Assembly: GCF_000003605.2 (NCBI RefSeq)
Contig: NW_003134362.1
Coordinates: forward strand, 150,793 to 181,099
Source of the DNA: Saccoglossus kowalevskii
Lineage: Eukaryota; Hemichordata; Enteropneusta; Harrimaniidae
Length of the DNA stretch: 30,307 bases
Reading direction: 5' to 3'
Positions within the stretch are counted from its first letter, which is position 1, and every line of letters starts with the position of its first letter. Below are positions 10,461 through 21,037 of this stretch, in pieces. The notes below the pieces were generated by a model, which saw only the letters and a list, made by a program, of their open reading frames with translations, had not been told where the DNA came from and made no database searches. The position numbers were made by a program, and so were the translations under genes.

Positions 10461-10949
10461 AAACAGTTGGTGGCGCCATTTCGGCAACACTCGTAATGCC
10501 GAAACAACTCGAAGGTGATGAGAGATGGGGGCGTGGCTGATTTTGGAATATTGACTGTTTACCCAATTTATATACCCTTTTTTTCACTTGATTTGTTTTC
10601 ATAATAATGTTTATAAATATATTTTGCACACAAAAAAGTCAATTGGCCCAATTCAGTTACACTTTGAGTGCCAGATATATTTACCTTTCAAAAATCTGTG
10701 AAAATATTTTGTAAAATTTGTTGGCATTACAGACAGTTTCAGATGTAGCTTTTAGTTTTTGTTCAAAAGGTTTGTCAATTTTTCAACATTTCAACTATAC
10801 ACTAATACAAACTAATTTTGTAGATATAGTGCCAAAAGTTTACAATGGCGTTCAAAGGGTTTATACTGCGAAAACCACAGTCAGTCGGTACCTTCTCTTT
10901 TCATTTTCTTTTTTCATTCATTTGATGGTACATTTTGCTCAAGTGCTTT

Positions 10950-11790
10950 TTGACTCCCGTGTGTGAAGCACAAAATGGGAGTATTTGCAATTAGTGTGTG
11001 TGTGTGTGTGTATGTGTGTGTGTCCGTCTGTTCCACTGCTATCTCAAGAACCATACATGAGTTTTTGATGAAACATAGATGCTCTGAACTTATGCACAAA
11101 TTTGATTAGTTTTGGGTAAAAATCCGTGATTATTAATTACATAATTTGCTTGATAATTAGCTATTTTTTAGCTGTCCCATGTCTGTTCCACTGATATCTA
11201 AACAACCACTCATTGGTTTTTGGTGAAACTTGCTCTGAACTAATGCCAGGTTTTGATTAGTTTTGGGTGAGAATATGTGCATATTAATAATCTAAGTTGC
11301 ATGATGATTAGTCAATATTTTGACTTTTCCACTGTTATCTCAAGTGGTAATCATCACATTTCAATGAAACTTGGTACCAAGATGTCATAGAACACTGCAC
11401 AGACCTCTTAGTTCCTAGGGTAATATCAGAACATACTATTTACCTAATTTGCATAATTAATTAATAAATATTTGCGGATATTAAACATCTAATTTGCATA
11501 AATAGTTAATTTTCGGCTTTTCCACTGATATCTCAAGTACTAATCATCACATTTCAATGAAACTTGGTACGAGGATGCTCTAGGAAAATGTACAAATCTG
11601 ATAAATTTATAGAACTTGTTACTCCTAAAAATTCTGACATTTTACAACCACTGGCTGCAAACATATTATTTTTCACTCAAATCTGCTAATTTTAATTTCC
11701 ATATTTGCATAATTAGTTTTCAGCTTTTCAATCAATATCTCAAGTACAAGTAATTTCAAATTAATTTGTACTGTGTCTCCAATGCATTCA
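10950..11790. repeat. Degenerate tandem repeat led by a (TG)n tract
   Basis: After a (tg)n microsatellite at about 10996-11023, a motif of the form 'ttccactgntatctcaag' recurs near 11030, 11184, 11325, 11518 and, weaker, 11730. Each is followed at a fixed distance by 'ttt(c/g)aatgaaacttggtac' or a variant, and later by 'aatttgcataattagtta'. Spacing is about 140-210 bp, so this is a strongly decayed array of roughly five units. Confidence 0.7.
11000..11023. repeat. (TG)n microsatellite
   Basis: A pure gt/tg run with a single 'ta' interruption opens the degenerate array downstream. Confidence 0.85.
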
Positions 11791-12419
11791 GCACACGAGA
11801 GTTATTTCTAAGCTTTCTTTGATTTAATTTTTAACCATGCAATCTCTGGACAATTGTTTGCTGCTTAAAAATATACTACACAGGTAGATTATGCATTGAT
11901 CTTACACAATACTATACAATGATATATATATATAATGACTTTACATGTCAGTGTCGCACTCCATTGCTTTGCATTTGCAACATTCCAATCTTTTCTGATG
12001 CCTAAATTTGAGTAGAAATTAGGTTTTTTGTCATTGCGGTTGCCTTTTCAAAGCAATATATCTCATTGTAACCAGCATGAATGAGTATACTCGACAATAA
12101 GCTGTTATCAAAAGTGCTCAAAAATAAAAACGTGCTGTTTTTTTTTCCACCAAAATTAGTGGCAATAAAAAGATGAATCAATTCCATATTGCAGAGCCTT
12201 AGGTAATATCGGCACAATTCGTCTGTCACAATCCAGCTTTCTGAATTGTTAATTGTCAACCTAACCTATCAGGACAGAAGGCATAGTTTCAGAACAATCT
12301 GTGCATGAAAAAAAAACTGAGCGGTCATCATTTCGCATCAAGTATTTACGCGTGGCTGGAAAGTTACGTATTCAACGAAACTAAAGTTGAATTTTTCTTG
12401 CATTTTATTATGGAAACGA

Positions 12420-12960
12420 AACCATTTTTAGCTCTGCTATTATCTGAGATAGCAGAGTGGAACTGTTCATATAGGTGATTGACCGTTGTAATCCATCGGT
12501 CTATAGTTCGCCTGTCTTTCGTGAACAATGACATTTTAGATTTCTTCTTGAAAACTACCAGCTCAATTGCTTTGATACTTGGTACATTGTACCTAGGGTG
12601 GTCCGCTCTCTGTCAGGTTTGTTCATTTCATGATGGTATCTTTAATTCTCTATTTTCCCCAAATATTTTTGGTAAAATAAATTCTATTTTCGACTTCTTC
12701 TTGAATATACTACCAGCTCAAATGCGTTGATACTTGGTATGTAGGTACCTTGGGTTGACCTCATTTTTGTTCATTTTATGACGATATCTCCAGTTCTGAT
12801 TTGTTCATTTTGTTGTGATATTTTTAATTCGCTATGTTTAGCAAATATTTTTTGTCATTTTTGATCAAAAATTAATGTTAATGCTTACTTCTTTTTGAAA
12901 ACCGCTACTCCAATTGCTTTGATACTTGATATATGTGAACCTTTATTACATTCGTTTCTT
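12420..12960. repeat. Degenerate tandem repeat with 'gctttgatacttggta' motif
   Basis: The word 'caattgctttgatacttggta' recurs as variants near 12565, 12720 and 12915. Each is preceded by 'ttcttcttgaaaactacc' and followed by 'ttgttcatt(t)...atgatatctttaattctcta'. Units are about 155-190 bp. The architecture resembles the 11-kb field (motif, then '...acttggtac'), so the two may be distant relatives. A 9-bp stem (CTCTGCTAT/ATAGCAGAG) with an 8-nt loop lies at its left edge, 12432-12457. Confidence 0.6.
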
Positions 12961-13296
12961 CTGTGCATTAGGGGAACGCTCAACTAGGACTAATAGTTAA
13001 TGGGACGCTTAAGAAGCATGAAATGCAATATAGAATTGCATTAACATACTTACTGTTTTTGATTTATCGTCAGTAGTGCCATTCCAATACAAGTGCACAT
13101 GAACGAAAAACCCGCCGTTATTATATACTGAATCATTGAAATGTTTTATTTTGACAGTCATTTCCATTAACTACATGCGCTTCTAATATAGCAAATACGG
13201 TATTTATACTCTGCATTGCCTATACTGTATCTATGCACTTTACATTGAGCATTTACTCGATTTGTGTACAGATAAGGGATTTTTAAACAAGGAAAC

Positions 13297-13334
13297 AGGG
13301 GCGCAGCGCCCTCATGCCATGGCCAGGCGCCCCT
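13297..13334. other. GC-rich inverted repeat
   Basis: AGGGGCGC (13297-13304) and GCGCCCCT (13327-13334) form an 8-bp perfect stem with a 22-nt loop. It stands immediately before the hAT-like coding scrap and is far more GC-rich than its surroundings. It could be a fragment of a transposon end. Confidence 0.5.
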
Positions 13335-13338
13335 TACC

Positions 13339-13638
13339 TTGGGGAGCAGATTCTCAGGCAATCATAACATTCTGATTGACCAGGGATCACATGTGGCCAC
13401 AGTCTTTAAATATAACCTGTCTGACAGCAATTTTGACCCCAGGGAAGCCACACTAGTACAATGCTCCATTTTAACCCAGAATTATCAAAAACTCCACACC
13501 CTGGTAGGGAGAACCCTATCTCCCCCACTTGGTGGTGCCGCTGAATTGCAGTGCTCTCTCTTGCATTTTTTAGAAAAAACCCTGCAGAGAATTGAATCGG
13601 GATGGGATTCAATGATGGAGAAATATTCACAGGGCTAA
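13339..13638 (+). pseudogene. Probable hAT transposase fragment
   Basis: This 99-codon open frame is richer in GC than its surroundings. It contains LIDQGSHVATVFKY near residues 12-25, resembling the 'TDxGSNxxxAF' block of the hAT catalytic region. Near its end, RIESGWDSMMEKY resembles the 'xxRWxSxxxML' block of the same domain. The spacing between the two is shortened relative to a full hAT domain, and nothing continues on either side, so this is at most a relic. The opposing minus frame (13406-13630) is a shadow. The call rests on short motifs only. Confidence 0.35.
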
Positions 13639-14788
13639 AATTTAGTTTTTTTTTTGGATATTCACAAAGTTATAAAAATGTTATGTTTTTCATATCTCTG
13701 AACTATGCTATATAAATTACAGCCATGTAATGTTTTGATATCTCCACACCATGCTATGTAAAATACAGCCATGTGATATTTCTTGTCAATTTTGCAATGT
13801 GTCGCTGTCACTTGACTACATATGTTATACATTACAACAATATAACACGACCAACAAATGTTTCTTTTATCACAGAATAATTGACTTTAAATGACACTGA
13901 ACTCCAGATAGTAATTTTATCAAAGCCATTTCCAAACATTTATTGGATTCGGGATATGGCTATAGCTTTGAAAAGAGACACGGTTGTATGTGTTGTCCAA
14001 CTACGGACACAACAAAAACATAAGCTTTGTAGAAATCATACCACTCTTTCTTTGATATTACCTTCAGCTTATGCTGTATATGAGGATGAAATATTTTCAA
14101 AATTTCCCGTGAAAGTACTGACACTCGTCATTTGACAATACTTACACAGCTAATTCATTATTACATTATGATTTATTTATTCATTTCGATTCATGCAATG
14201 CATCTTTTCCCTCGCGATAGGGTATCATGCTTTAGTTCATTCACAAAATAGGTTCTTTGGTTGGGTTCTCGCTTGTCAATAGGATAAATGTCTGTAGGAA
14301 TTATAAGATATGTAGAATTAGACAACTAACGATGTAAAAAAAGAATGATATTCATAGGGAGGAGTACATTTATGCATCATCTAGCTGAGACTATTACATC
14401 CAATGCCATATTTAAGCTGCTTCAAATATATTTTCACAACCAACAAGAAAACTGTGATGGGCGATCCAAACATTTTCAAGATGGACACTTGAAAGGCCAT
14501 CATTTAGATATTATAAAGTATACAAAATTATACCATAGTTTTCTCACCTTTTTGGCATATTTCTATCATATGTATCCGCTTTGTATTGCTTAGTCCGATG
14601 TAGCGTATCCTTATCAAAGAATAATATGAATCAGTTATCTCTGTATAGTGTTTTCAATTGTTTCCTTTACTACAGAGTGTTTCTGTTGCAATAACCGTTT
14701 TGCAAAAGGTGGTAAAGTTCATAATTGGAAATGAATTACTAGGCATGCTTTAGTTTGTAATTTTCAAATATAAAATCATTGACATATG
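13639..14788. other. Intergenic or 3' UTR side of the lectin gene
   Basis: No recognisable coding sequence. On the minus strand, downstream of the last lectin exon, overlapping AATAAA hexamers occur within about 14173-14182 and are a possible poly(A) signal. Open frames at 13881-14135 and 14345-14593 on the plus strand resemble nothing known to me and lack coding character. Confidence 0.4.
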
Positions 14789-14811
14789 TTATAATGATAA
14801 GACAAACTCAC

Positions 14812-14879
14812 TATCGTAGCATATGTATCCAAATCCCCTGCTGCACTTTTGATCGCCCCACTGATGTTCCTTAGTTCTC
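14812..14879 (-). CDS. Lectin gene exon: C-terminal part of C-type lectin-like domain 2
   Basis: The acceptor is cctttttttaaag before 14879. The first base completes the split Arg codon from 16294 (phase 2), followed by 22 codons reading RTKEHQWGDQKCSRGFGYIC then YD. This is the end of a CTLD: a 'W-x-D-x(2)-C' strand (here WGD in place of WND) and the last cysteine in a GYIC context. After YD the sequence reads A|gtgagt, a good donor in phase 1 at the same place as in the homologous CTLD 1 exon. If that donor is not used, the frame runs eight codons further to a TAA at 14789-14791. Both endings are plausible. The exon is too short to be found as a long open frame. Confidence 0.65.
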
Positions 14880-16293
14880 CTTTAAAAAAAGGAAAGTACA
14901 ATTGTTAATCATGAATACCCATTTCAGATAGCTGATACAATTTGTATTATTGTATTAGATTTTATTATTTAGTATTTGCAGTTCTGGTCTTTAAATATAG
15001 TTCATTCATGCGTGTGTATTATGTCACAAAATTAATGTAGACGTACTTTGGAATTGAATAGAAAAACACTTTTTCCACCTATCGCATACATTTTGCCCGA
15101 ATTCATATCAATGATACACTTTCTAAGCTGAATGTTATAAACTTCATATAGGTAATTTGATCGATAAATACCTACTTCAAAATGTGTTTAGTGTTGCTAA
15201 TGAATTGGAAATAATTTATTTCCTAACTTACGCAGTTTTGATCAATGGAACCGTTTGGTCATTTTCCAGAGGTCTGTTTTCTAGATAACAATGCTGGATA
15301 TTTCAAAAATATATTTTCAGTTCTCTATTTATAGCAAATAAATACTACCTCAATATATTTGATACCTGTTATACAACATTAGTGACTTTCATTATTTTTA
15401 TTTTTACGAGTTATTTTTGTCTGTGACAATGTCTTTAATTCTCTAGTTTTAACAAGTATTTTAACATTTACATATAATTTTAGGAGAACCCAAAGTTTCC
15501 CGTTTCAAACCATCCTCATGGTGAAGGCAATCTGATAGCCATTAGTATCATATGGGTTAATTAGTTCCCAACTGAAATCGCGATCTAAAATGTAATTCGC
15601 AGTATCCATGAGCCACTGCAATGTATGTGATTGATTTGAAAACAATATATTGATCACCCGACTATCCAACTTGAATTGTTCACATATTTGTGCTTAAACC
15701 CATTTACATTACATCATATTTTCTAATCTTAAACTTTTACATGTCATATAACCGTCCTTAACAACCATGGTATGTGGTACATGTTGTACTTAATTACAAT
15801 GTATTAGAATATATTCCTTGTGCATGTATCATTAGTTGTGTGTTCCTGTTTCTATAAAGTATATACAGCAACTCCAGGGAGGTAGCTTTCCAATTTATCA
15901 CCTATCATAATAAACTGTTTAAAGAGAAAGTCTACTAAAACGATGTCTGTAGAAATTTGTTTTCAGGGTCATATCAATAAGGTCAATTGTGTATATACGT
16001 CCAAAACCAAAAGACCAACGGATTGTCAATAACATTATTTGAAAACCAATATATGTCAAAGCTTCGTCCTCGACATTTAATTGAAATAAATCATATTAAT
16101 ATGTTCAGATTATCAGTACTGTACAGTATTAATAACGCAAACAGGTTGAAGTTTGACACATAAACATAAATAGAACATAAATAAGAAAACTGGTGCCTTA
16201 ATCCAAATCCCCCGAATGATTATTTGAAACAGTTCCTTCGTAACAATATAAACTTTCATTTGGTGACACACAAGGTAACATAACAGTACCTAC
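14880..16293 (-). other. Intron within CTLD 2
   Basis: This 1.4-kb phase-2 intron has donor gtaggt just below 16294 and acceptor ...tttttttaaag just above 14879. It is AT-rich and I found no other feature in it. Confidence 0.6.
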
Positions 16294-16591
16294 CGTAGAT
16301 AGAAACAGTTACCTTGTCCATCAACCTCACCCTTTGCGAATGGTTTAAAATTCTGACTTCTCCCTGTACTCGATACCACACCGGTAGAACCTCCTTTTAC
16401 TGCATCAATGTGATAATTCTCTTTTAATGACACAGTTATCCATATCTTGATCATAAGGGCAGCATGTGTCATTTCATTAGGGTCTGTAGCAAGTACCATA
16501 CCTCGATTTTTACAATTTCTAATTGAGTCATCACGAGACGTCCTTGTGTCGAAGATTTTGTATTTGACTAGTTCTGTAGCATAATAAGGAT
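16294..16591 (-). CDS. Lectin gene exon: main part of C-type lectin-like domain 2
   Basis: The acceptor ttctatatttcag precedes 16591 (phase 1) and the donor CTACG|gtaggt follows 16294 (phase 2). Ninety-eight whole codons. The exon begins DPYYATELVKYKIFDTR, the first CTLD strand, then has the first conserved cysteine in IRNCKNRGMVLA and the second in GQGNCFYL. The usual 'WIGL' core is replaced by a sequence around ENYHIDAVKGG. There is no EPN or QPD motif in the long-loop region, where the sequence reads KPFAKGEVDGQGN, so Ca-dependent sugar binding of the classical kind is not expected. The exon matches 18271-18544 in phase and in the position of its cysteines, so the two CTLDs arose by duplication of a two-exon unit. 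Confidence 0.75.
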
Positions 16592-16862
16592 CTGAAATAT
16601 AGAATACCATTTATCTAGATATAAGTAATCACCAAAGATAAAAAATCACCACATATACAATCTTATGAGAGTGGATCATTTATTTTGAGTTAAGAAAACA
16701 GAACAACATTAACGATAATAATCGACGATAATAATCAGGACGAGCTGATTTCCTAGCATTTTAATAATTGGTCATCAAAACTACCAGATTACAAGACTTG
16801 GGTAAATCGAAATTTTTCTAAAACTAAAAAAGTAAAATCATGTTAATATATAAATGTTTTAC

Positions 16863-16951
16863 CTAGTGGTTCGCATACAAACATAGCCTCTGGCCCTGTC
16901 CTAGCTTTTGACCCACAGTCAACATCGACGTACTTGTAGTCTTGTTTAACC
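16863..16951 (-). CDS. Lectin gene exon: C-terminal part of C-type lectin-like domain 1
   Basis: The acceptor ttctgtttctcccccaaag precedes 16951 (phase 2) and the donor CCACTAG|gtaaaa follows 16863 (phase 1). The coding reads VKQDYKYVDVDCGSKARTGP then EAMFVCEPL. The third and fourth CTLD cysteines are present (VDC and FVCE). The conserved 'WND' of sugar-binding CTLDs is YVD here, keeping only the aspartate. The first base joins TC from 18271 to make Ser, and the last G joins AT from 16591 to make Asp. The longer open frame extending upstream to 17070 is intron read-through. Confidence 0.75.
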
Positions 16952-18270
16952 CTTTGGGGGAGAAACAGAATACAATAATACAACAACTCTACAGTGATTG
17001 AATCTGGCAGGTATTCCATTTCCAGCATACCCTCAAAGCATTCATTAACATTGTTGTGAATTTTCGTCAATTATAACATGATCAGTCTGAATATAGCACG
17101 CTGCTAGAACCTGGCTGGAGCAAAGTCTTGTATCTGGAACTAGATGCTTGTGGTCCCTTCTTCCCTTTTGTTTTTGATTATGGTAATACTAATACTTACT
17201 AATGTTGAAATCAAATGGAATAACTTTTCATTTGTATAAATAATATTGTGGCCTAATTTCCATTGAAATTCTCGTTTGTTACAGTTTGTTGCATATTGTG
17301 ATTTTATAGGGCAGATAATAAATGAATGTCCAGTCAAGGTAAGCTCCAATAAACAGATTATTAATTAATTTCTAATTTTCCCTGCATTATGGAAAATATC
17401 TGCAATATCGACAAAGCTTGTTATTCCATATAATTTCATTTGAAGGGGAATTATAGCCATTTTGACCCAAACCACTCCATAAATTTAATAAATCTGCATA
17501 AAATTGAGGCACATTAATGTTGAGTATCAGACAGATAATGCTTGACCCACATTACTTTAAAGGCTTTTTGCATTGCACAAATATTCGACATACCCAATCC
17601 CTCTTGGCCTATGTAACATATCATAGTGTTGCGTGCTATTCTGTAAAGCCCATGTATATTGATCAAGTTTAAAATATATAAAATCTTTGGTATTATTAGA
17701 GTTTTGATAATCTGGAACTGAAGTGGTGCAGTCAGGTTTTTCTCTTAAGTCTGTGATATGTGATCATCCTCGACTGATTTAGCTTGCTTAAATGCATAAC
17801 TGATTCCAAATAACTCGAAAAAACATCGAATGTTCACGTTCAATGCAATTTAGCGTTAAAATAGAACTTGTGACGTCGTGTGGTGAACACGAGGAGTCAC
17901 TAAAAAACTGAAAATTACCTTTTTTACTTTATGTATGGAAATAGTAAATGATTGGTATTACGGCTAGTTAGTTAAAATATAATTAAAATTGTTGTCGATT
18001 TTGTCACGCGCCTCGTACATCTACGCGTATGTTCTACAAGGTGCATTTTATCCCTTGAATTTGAATATGAAATCTAGAACGCGCACACACGGCGGTAAAT
18101 TCCGTTATGCCACAACTGAAAATTAATAAGATTTTTTGATTGACAATCAATTCAGAAGCAATAATTGGTATCCAGTTTTTGTCACCATTATACTTAAGAT
18201 AGCATTATAATTTTGCCACCTCTAAACGATTTATATCCACATGTGACGAAAAGAACAAAGAATCACTTAC
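16952..18270 (-). other. Intron within CTLD 1
   Basis: This 1.3-kb phase-2 intron has donor gtaagt below 18271. The minus-strand frame 17140-17349 inside it has no recognisable content. No repeats of note. Confidence 0.6.
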
Positions 18271-18544
18271 GAAATGGCGACACAATTGTCGCTATTACCA
18301 TTGGGTGCGTTAGGTGCAAACGCTCGGTAGAAGTCACGACTTCCATAGATTGTTTTAATGTCGCCGTCGATTTTCCTTATGCCAAAGTAGATATATTCTG
18401 TATCCAGCTCCCCCATTGCTTTGATTGCATTAACTATGTCATTATATGCACTCTCATCAGTTGGAACAGCAAGCATCATACCTCTTTTATAACATTCAGC
18501 ATAAGAATCCTTAAACTGCACTTTGTCAGTAAAAACTTTGGATT
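18271..18544 (-). CDS. Lectin gene exon: main part of C-type lectin-like domain 1
   Basis: The acceptor ctgatttattcgtag precedes 18544 (phase 1) and the donor CCATTTC|gtaagt follows 18271 (phase 2). Ninety whole codons. The sequence has the standard CTLD order: SKVFTDKVQFKDSYAECYKR with the first cysteine, then GMMLAVPTDE, then EYIYFGIRK in place of WIGL, then the second cysteine in NSDNCVAIS. The long-loop motif, EPN or QPD in Ca-dependent lectins, reads APN in FAPNAPNGNSDN, and the neighbouring tryptophan is absent. The fold therefore looks intact but the canonical sugar site is altered. The ORF upstream of 18544 is intron read-through. Confidence 0.8.
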
Positions 18545-20239
18545 CTACGAATAAATCAGTGAATATTGTTGAGTAATATAGTAACATATGTCACTAGATG
18601 TCTGGATTGTAATTGTAATGTACATGTTGTATAGTATAAACTGATGATAGCTCATACTGAAAGGTAGGATTTATAGCCTAAAGTTAGGCGCATTAAACGG
18701 GTGTCTAACACTGCTGGTTGCTGTACTGTTCTATTCTATTCCGCACCACGATTTTCTCCTCGTCTGGAAATTCAGGTACCAGACATTCATACACTCACAC
18801 TAGTTAATCATGGGTTTTCAGTAAATATAACATGTTTGTTAATTCATAGTATATATTATTGTCATGTCCAGTTTATTTATGTGATATTTTACAAGTTTAT
18901 TGAATGTTCTCTTACCCTCTTCCTGTATCATTACTGACCCTTGCTGTGATGTATGTAGAGCATGTTTTTGTTTACTTCTTACTAATTGTGAATCTTACTA
19001 ATTGTGTGGTGAAAACCGCTTTCAGCTTGAAACTATTGCAGGCGCAAACGATATTGATGGAGATGAGTGAGCCTACCAAGCATAATTTGTGTTGCAACTA
19101 ATAAACTATGTTCTCACAAAGTTCATATGAGGCATTACATGTGTAATATTGACAATACTGTCTCTCGTTCTCTCTATATATATTCATGATATTGTATTGC
19201 AATTTATTGGTGTAGTATAATTATAAGATCTACACGAATTGTGTAGTTTTATACTAGTTAAGAACACGAACATGACGTGGTAAAGACTTTGCAAAGATTA
19301 TTGTAAAATCACATATAGTCACACATAAGTACCAGTGAGCAAACTTTCAACTGAATAAAGACTTATATTGGCGATAAATATGTATGAGCATGAGTAAAAA
19401 TTACTGCCCGTCAATAATTTTTGCTTTAATCTGTATCCCAGTATGCTTATCCTAGTACAGAATGCTTACACCTAATACTCTTGTCCATCTCCGAGAAACC
19501 GTTTCGGATAGGTTTAACCAACAGAAATAATGTGAGGACAAAAATTGCCGCCATTCAGTTATATTAAATTAAGTGGGAATATATAAGTCGAAGTACATGT
19601 GTAAGTCATATATCATTGACTTGTGTTTTGTTTCAATGTTATCATTCAGAGCATAACTGCGAAATGATTCCGGACAAACACAGGCAAGAACGTAACCCAG
19701 ATTAATACTCCCCAATTTCGAACTTTGTCTAAAACATCTGTCACCGTAACGCCATAAGTTACATGGTGCCGTAATTTTGCGGTATTTACGGGGTATTTTC
19801 ATCCTACCATAATAGGAAAAGCGAATTTCAAATATGGAATGATTACGCGCGTAAGCGTCCTCTAATAATGAAAAAAAAAACATGGCTGCCACTAGGGTTT
19901 GACCAGACTCCACATAAAGTTCGCTGATTCTGTTCTAAACATTTTGGATTTCGGCATTCCCATGATGTTTCCTTGGAAAGAAAAGATGTATTATAATATG
20001 GTTAAATAAGGTTATTAAGAGGATACCAAAGTATGCACTGACTCAGACAGTACACCTTCGCCAGACAGTCCGCTGCGCGTCGGTCGGTCAATGAGTTTCA
20101 AATTATATTCTAATGTTCGATTATTATTACACACGAATTTTATCTAATTAGATTCTTCTAAGGTGTTAGAACATAAACAACTATATGTGGAATATTATAC
20201 ATATGAAAAGCCTGTTTAAATTGGTAAATGATTGCTTAC
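18545..20239 (-). other. Intron between stalk and CTLD 1
   Basis: This phase-1 intron of 1.7 kb contains a 114-codon minus-strand open frame at 19569-19913 with a few cysteines (CNLWRYGDRCF, CVCPE) that I do not recognise. Because the phases on either side already match, an extra exon is not required. Confidence 0.55.
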
Positions 20240-20386
20240 TTGAAGGTGGCGGCGGTGCCTCGGTTGGTGCCTCAGTTGGCGCCTCGGTTGGCGCCTCGGT
20301 TGGTGCCTCGGTTGGTGCCTCAGTTGGCGCCTCTGTTGGTGCCTCTGTTGGTGCCTGTGTTGGTGCGACTGTGGGTTCAGGGAATA
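20240..20386 (-). CDS. Lectin gene exon: Thr/Pro-rich APTE-repeat stalk
   Basis: The acceptor tttgtctgttctgaag precedes 20386 and the donor CCTTCAA|gtaagc follows 20240; both are phase 1. Forty-eight whole codons read FPEPTVAPTQ, then eight APTE repeats, then APPPPS. A rigid Pro-rich, Thr-rich segment like this normally acts as a mucin-like spacer with many O-glycosylation sites, here holding the propeller away from the CTLDs. It is encoded by a 12-bp coding minisatellite, so copy number may vary between alleles. The GASV and other open frames on the plus strand are shadows of the repeat. Confidence 0.75.
20254..20373. repeat. 12-bp coding minisatellite (about ten units)
   Basis: Plus-strand units of ggtgcctcggtt and close variants (ggcgcctcggtt, ggtgcctctgtt, ggtgcctcagtt) run from 20254 to about 20373. 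Changes between units are mostly at third codon positions of the minus-strand APTE frame. Confidence 0.9.
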
Positions 20387-21037
20387 CTTCAGAACAGACA
20401 AATTGCCGGTTAATAACAGTAGATTCGACTAACATGTTGTTACCATTACATGTAGTAATTATTTTGTTTCATACCCTTAAGCGACAGTAACAGGGAGATT
20501 ATTTGATTAACACATAATTCAACCATTGTCATATTGCTCATTAAGAATCGAGATATTAAATAATGAATTCATACTAGACACAAACTAAAAATGTACTTCC
20601 TGCCTGGTACATTTCCCCCCTTGCAGGGAAAGAGTTAGATTATAAATTATGAAACACTACAATAATATATGTAAATAACATTTTTGCGATATTGGCTCGA
20701 ATTTACGTGAAAACAATTCGACTTTCACTTATTTCAGTGCAATTGGTTCGCATAAAACAATGTTCAGCACTTCGCTGCGCATGCACAGACATTCAATACA
20801 CCATCCCGCACAACTCACTTCTAATCGCAACAAGAGTATTTGTGTATCATATCTTAAAGAATGCAGATAATGAATAACAATTTGCATGCATGAATACATA
20901 ATTTGCTAAATAATTTTAGATTCAGTAGCTATTTTACTAAAACCGCTCGTAGAAAAACAAAAATGCAAAAACTAATCCCGCTAACGCATCTTTTTTTCTA
21001 CAATAAGATTATATAAGACCCCGTGTTATATACTCAC
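20387..21037 (-). other. Intron between propeller and stalk
   Basis: A 651-bp phase-1 intron with donor gtgagt below 21038. No other feature seen. Confidence 0.6.

Noticed and set aside
12002-12259. Minus-strand frame containing 'EIYCFE', considered as a further CTLD end
   Set aside because: It lacks the preceding cysteine and W/ND pattern and has no clear splice acceptor in phase.
19569-19913. 114-codon minus-strand frame as an extra lectin exon
   Set aside because: It has no recognisable domain, and the stalk and CTLD 1 exons already join in phase without it. It remains an unknown open frame.
20185-20490. Plus-strand open frames made of GASV or similar repeats over the stalk exon
   Set aside because: They are alternate-frame translations of the 12-bp minisatellite. 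Only the minus-strand APTE frame has splice sites in phase with neighbouring exons.
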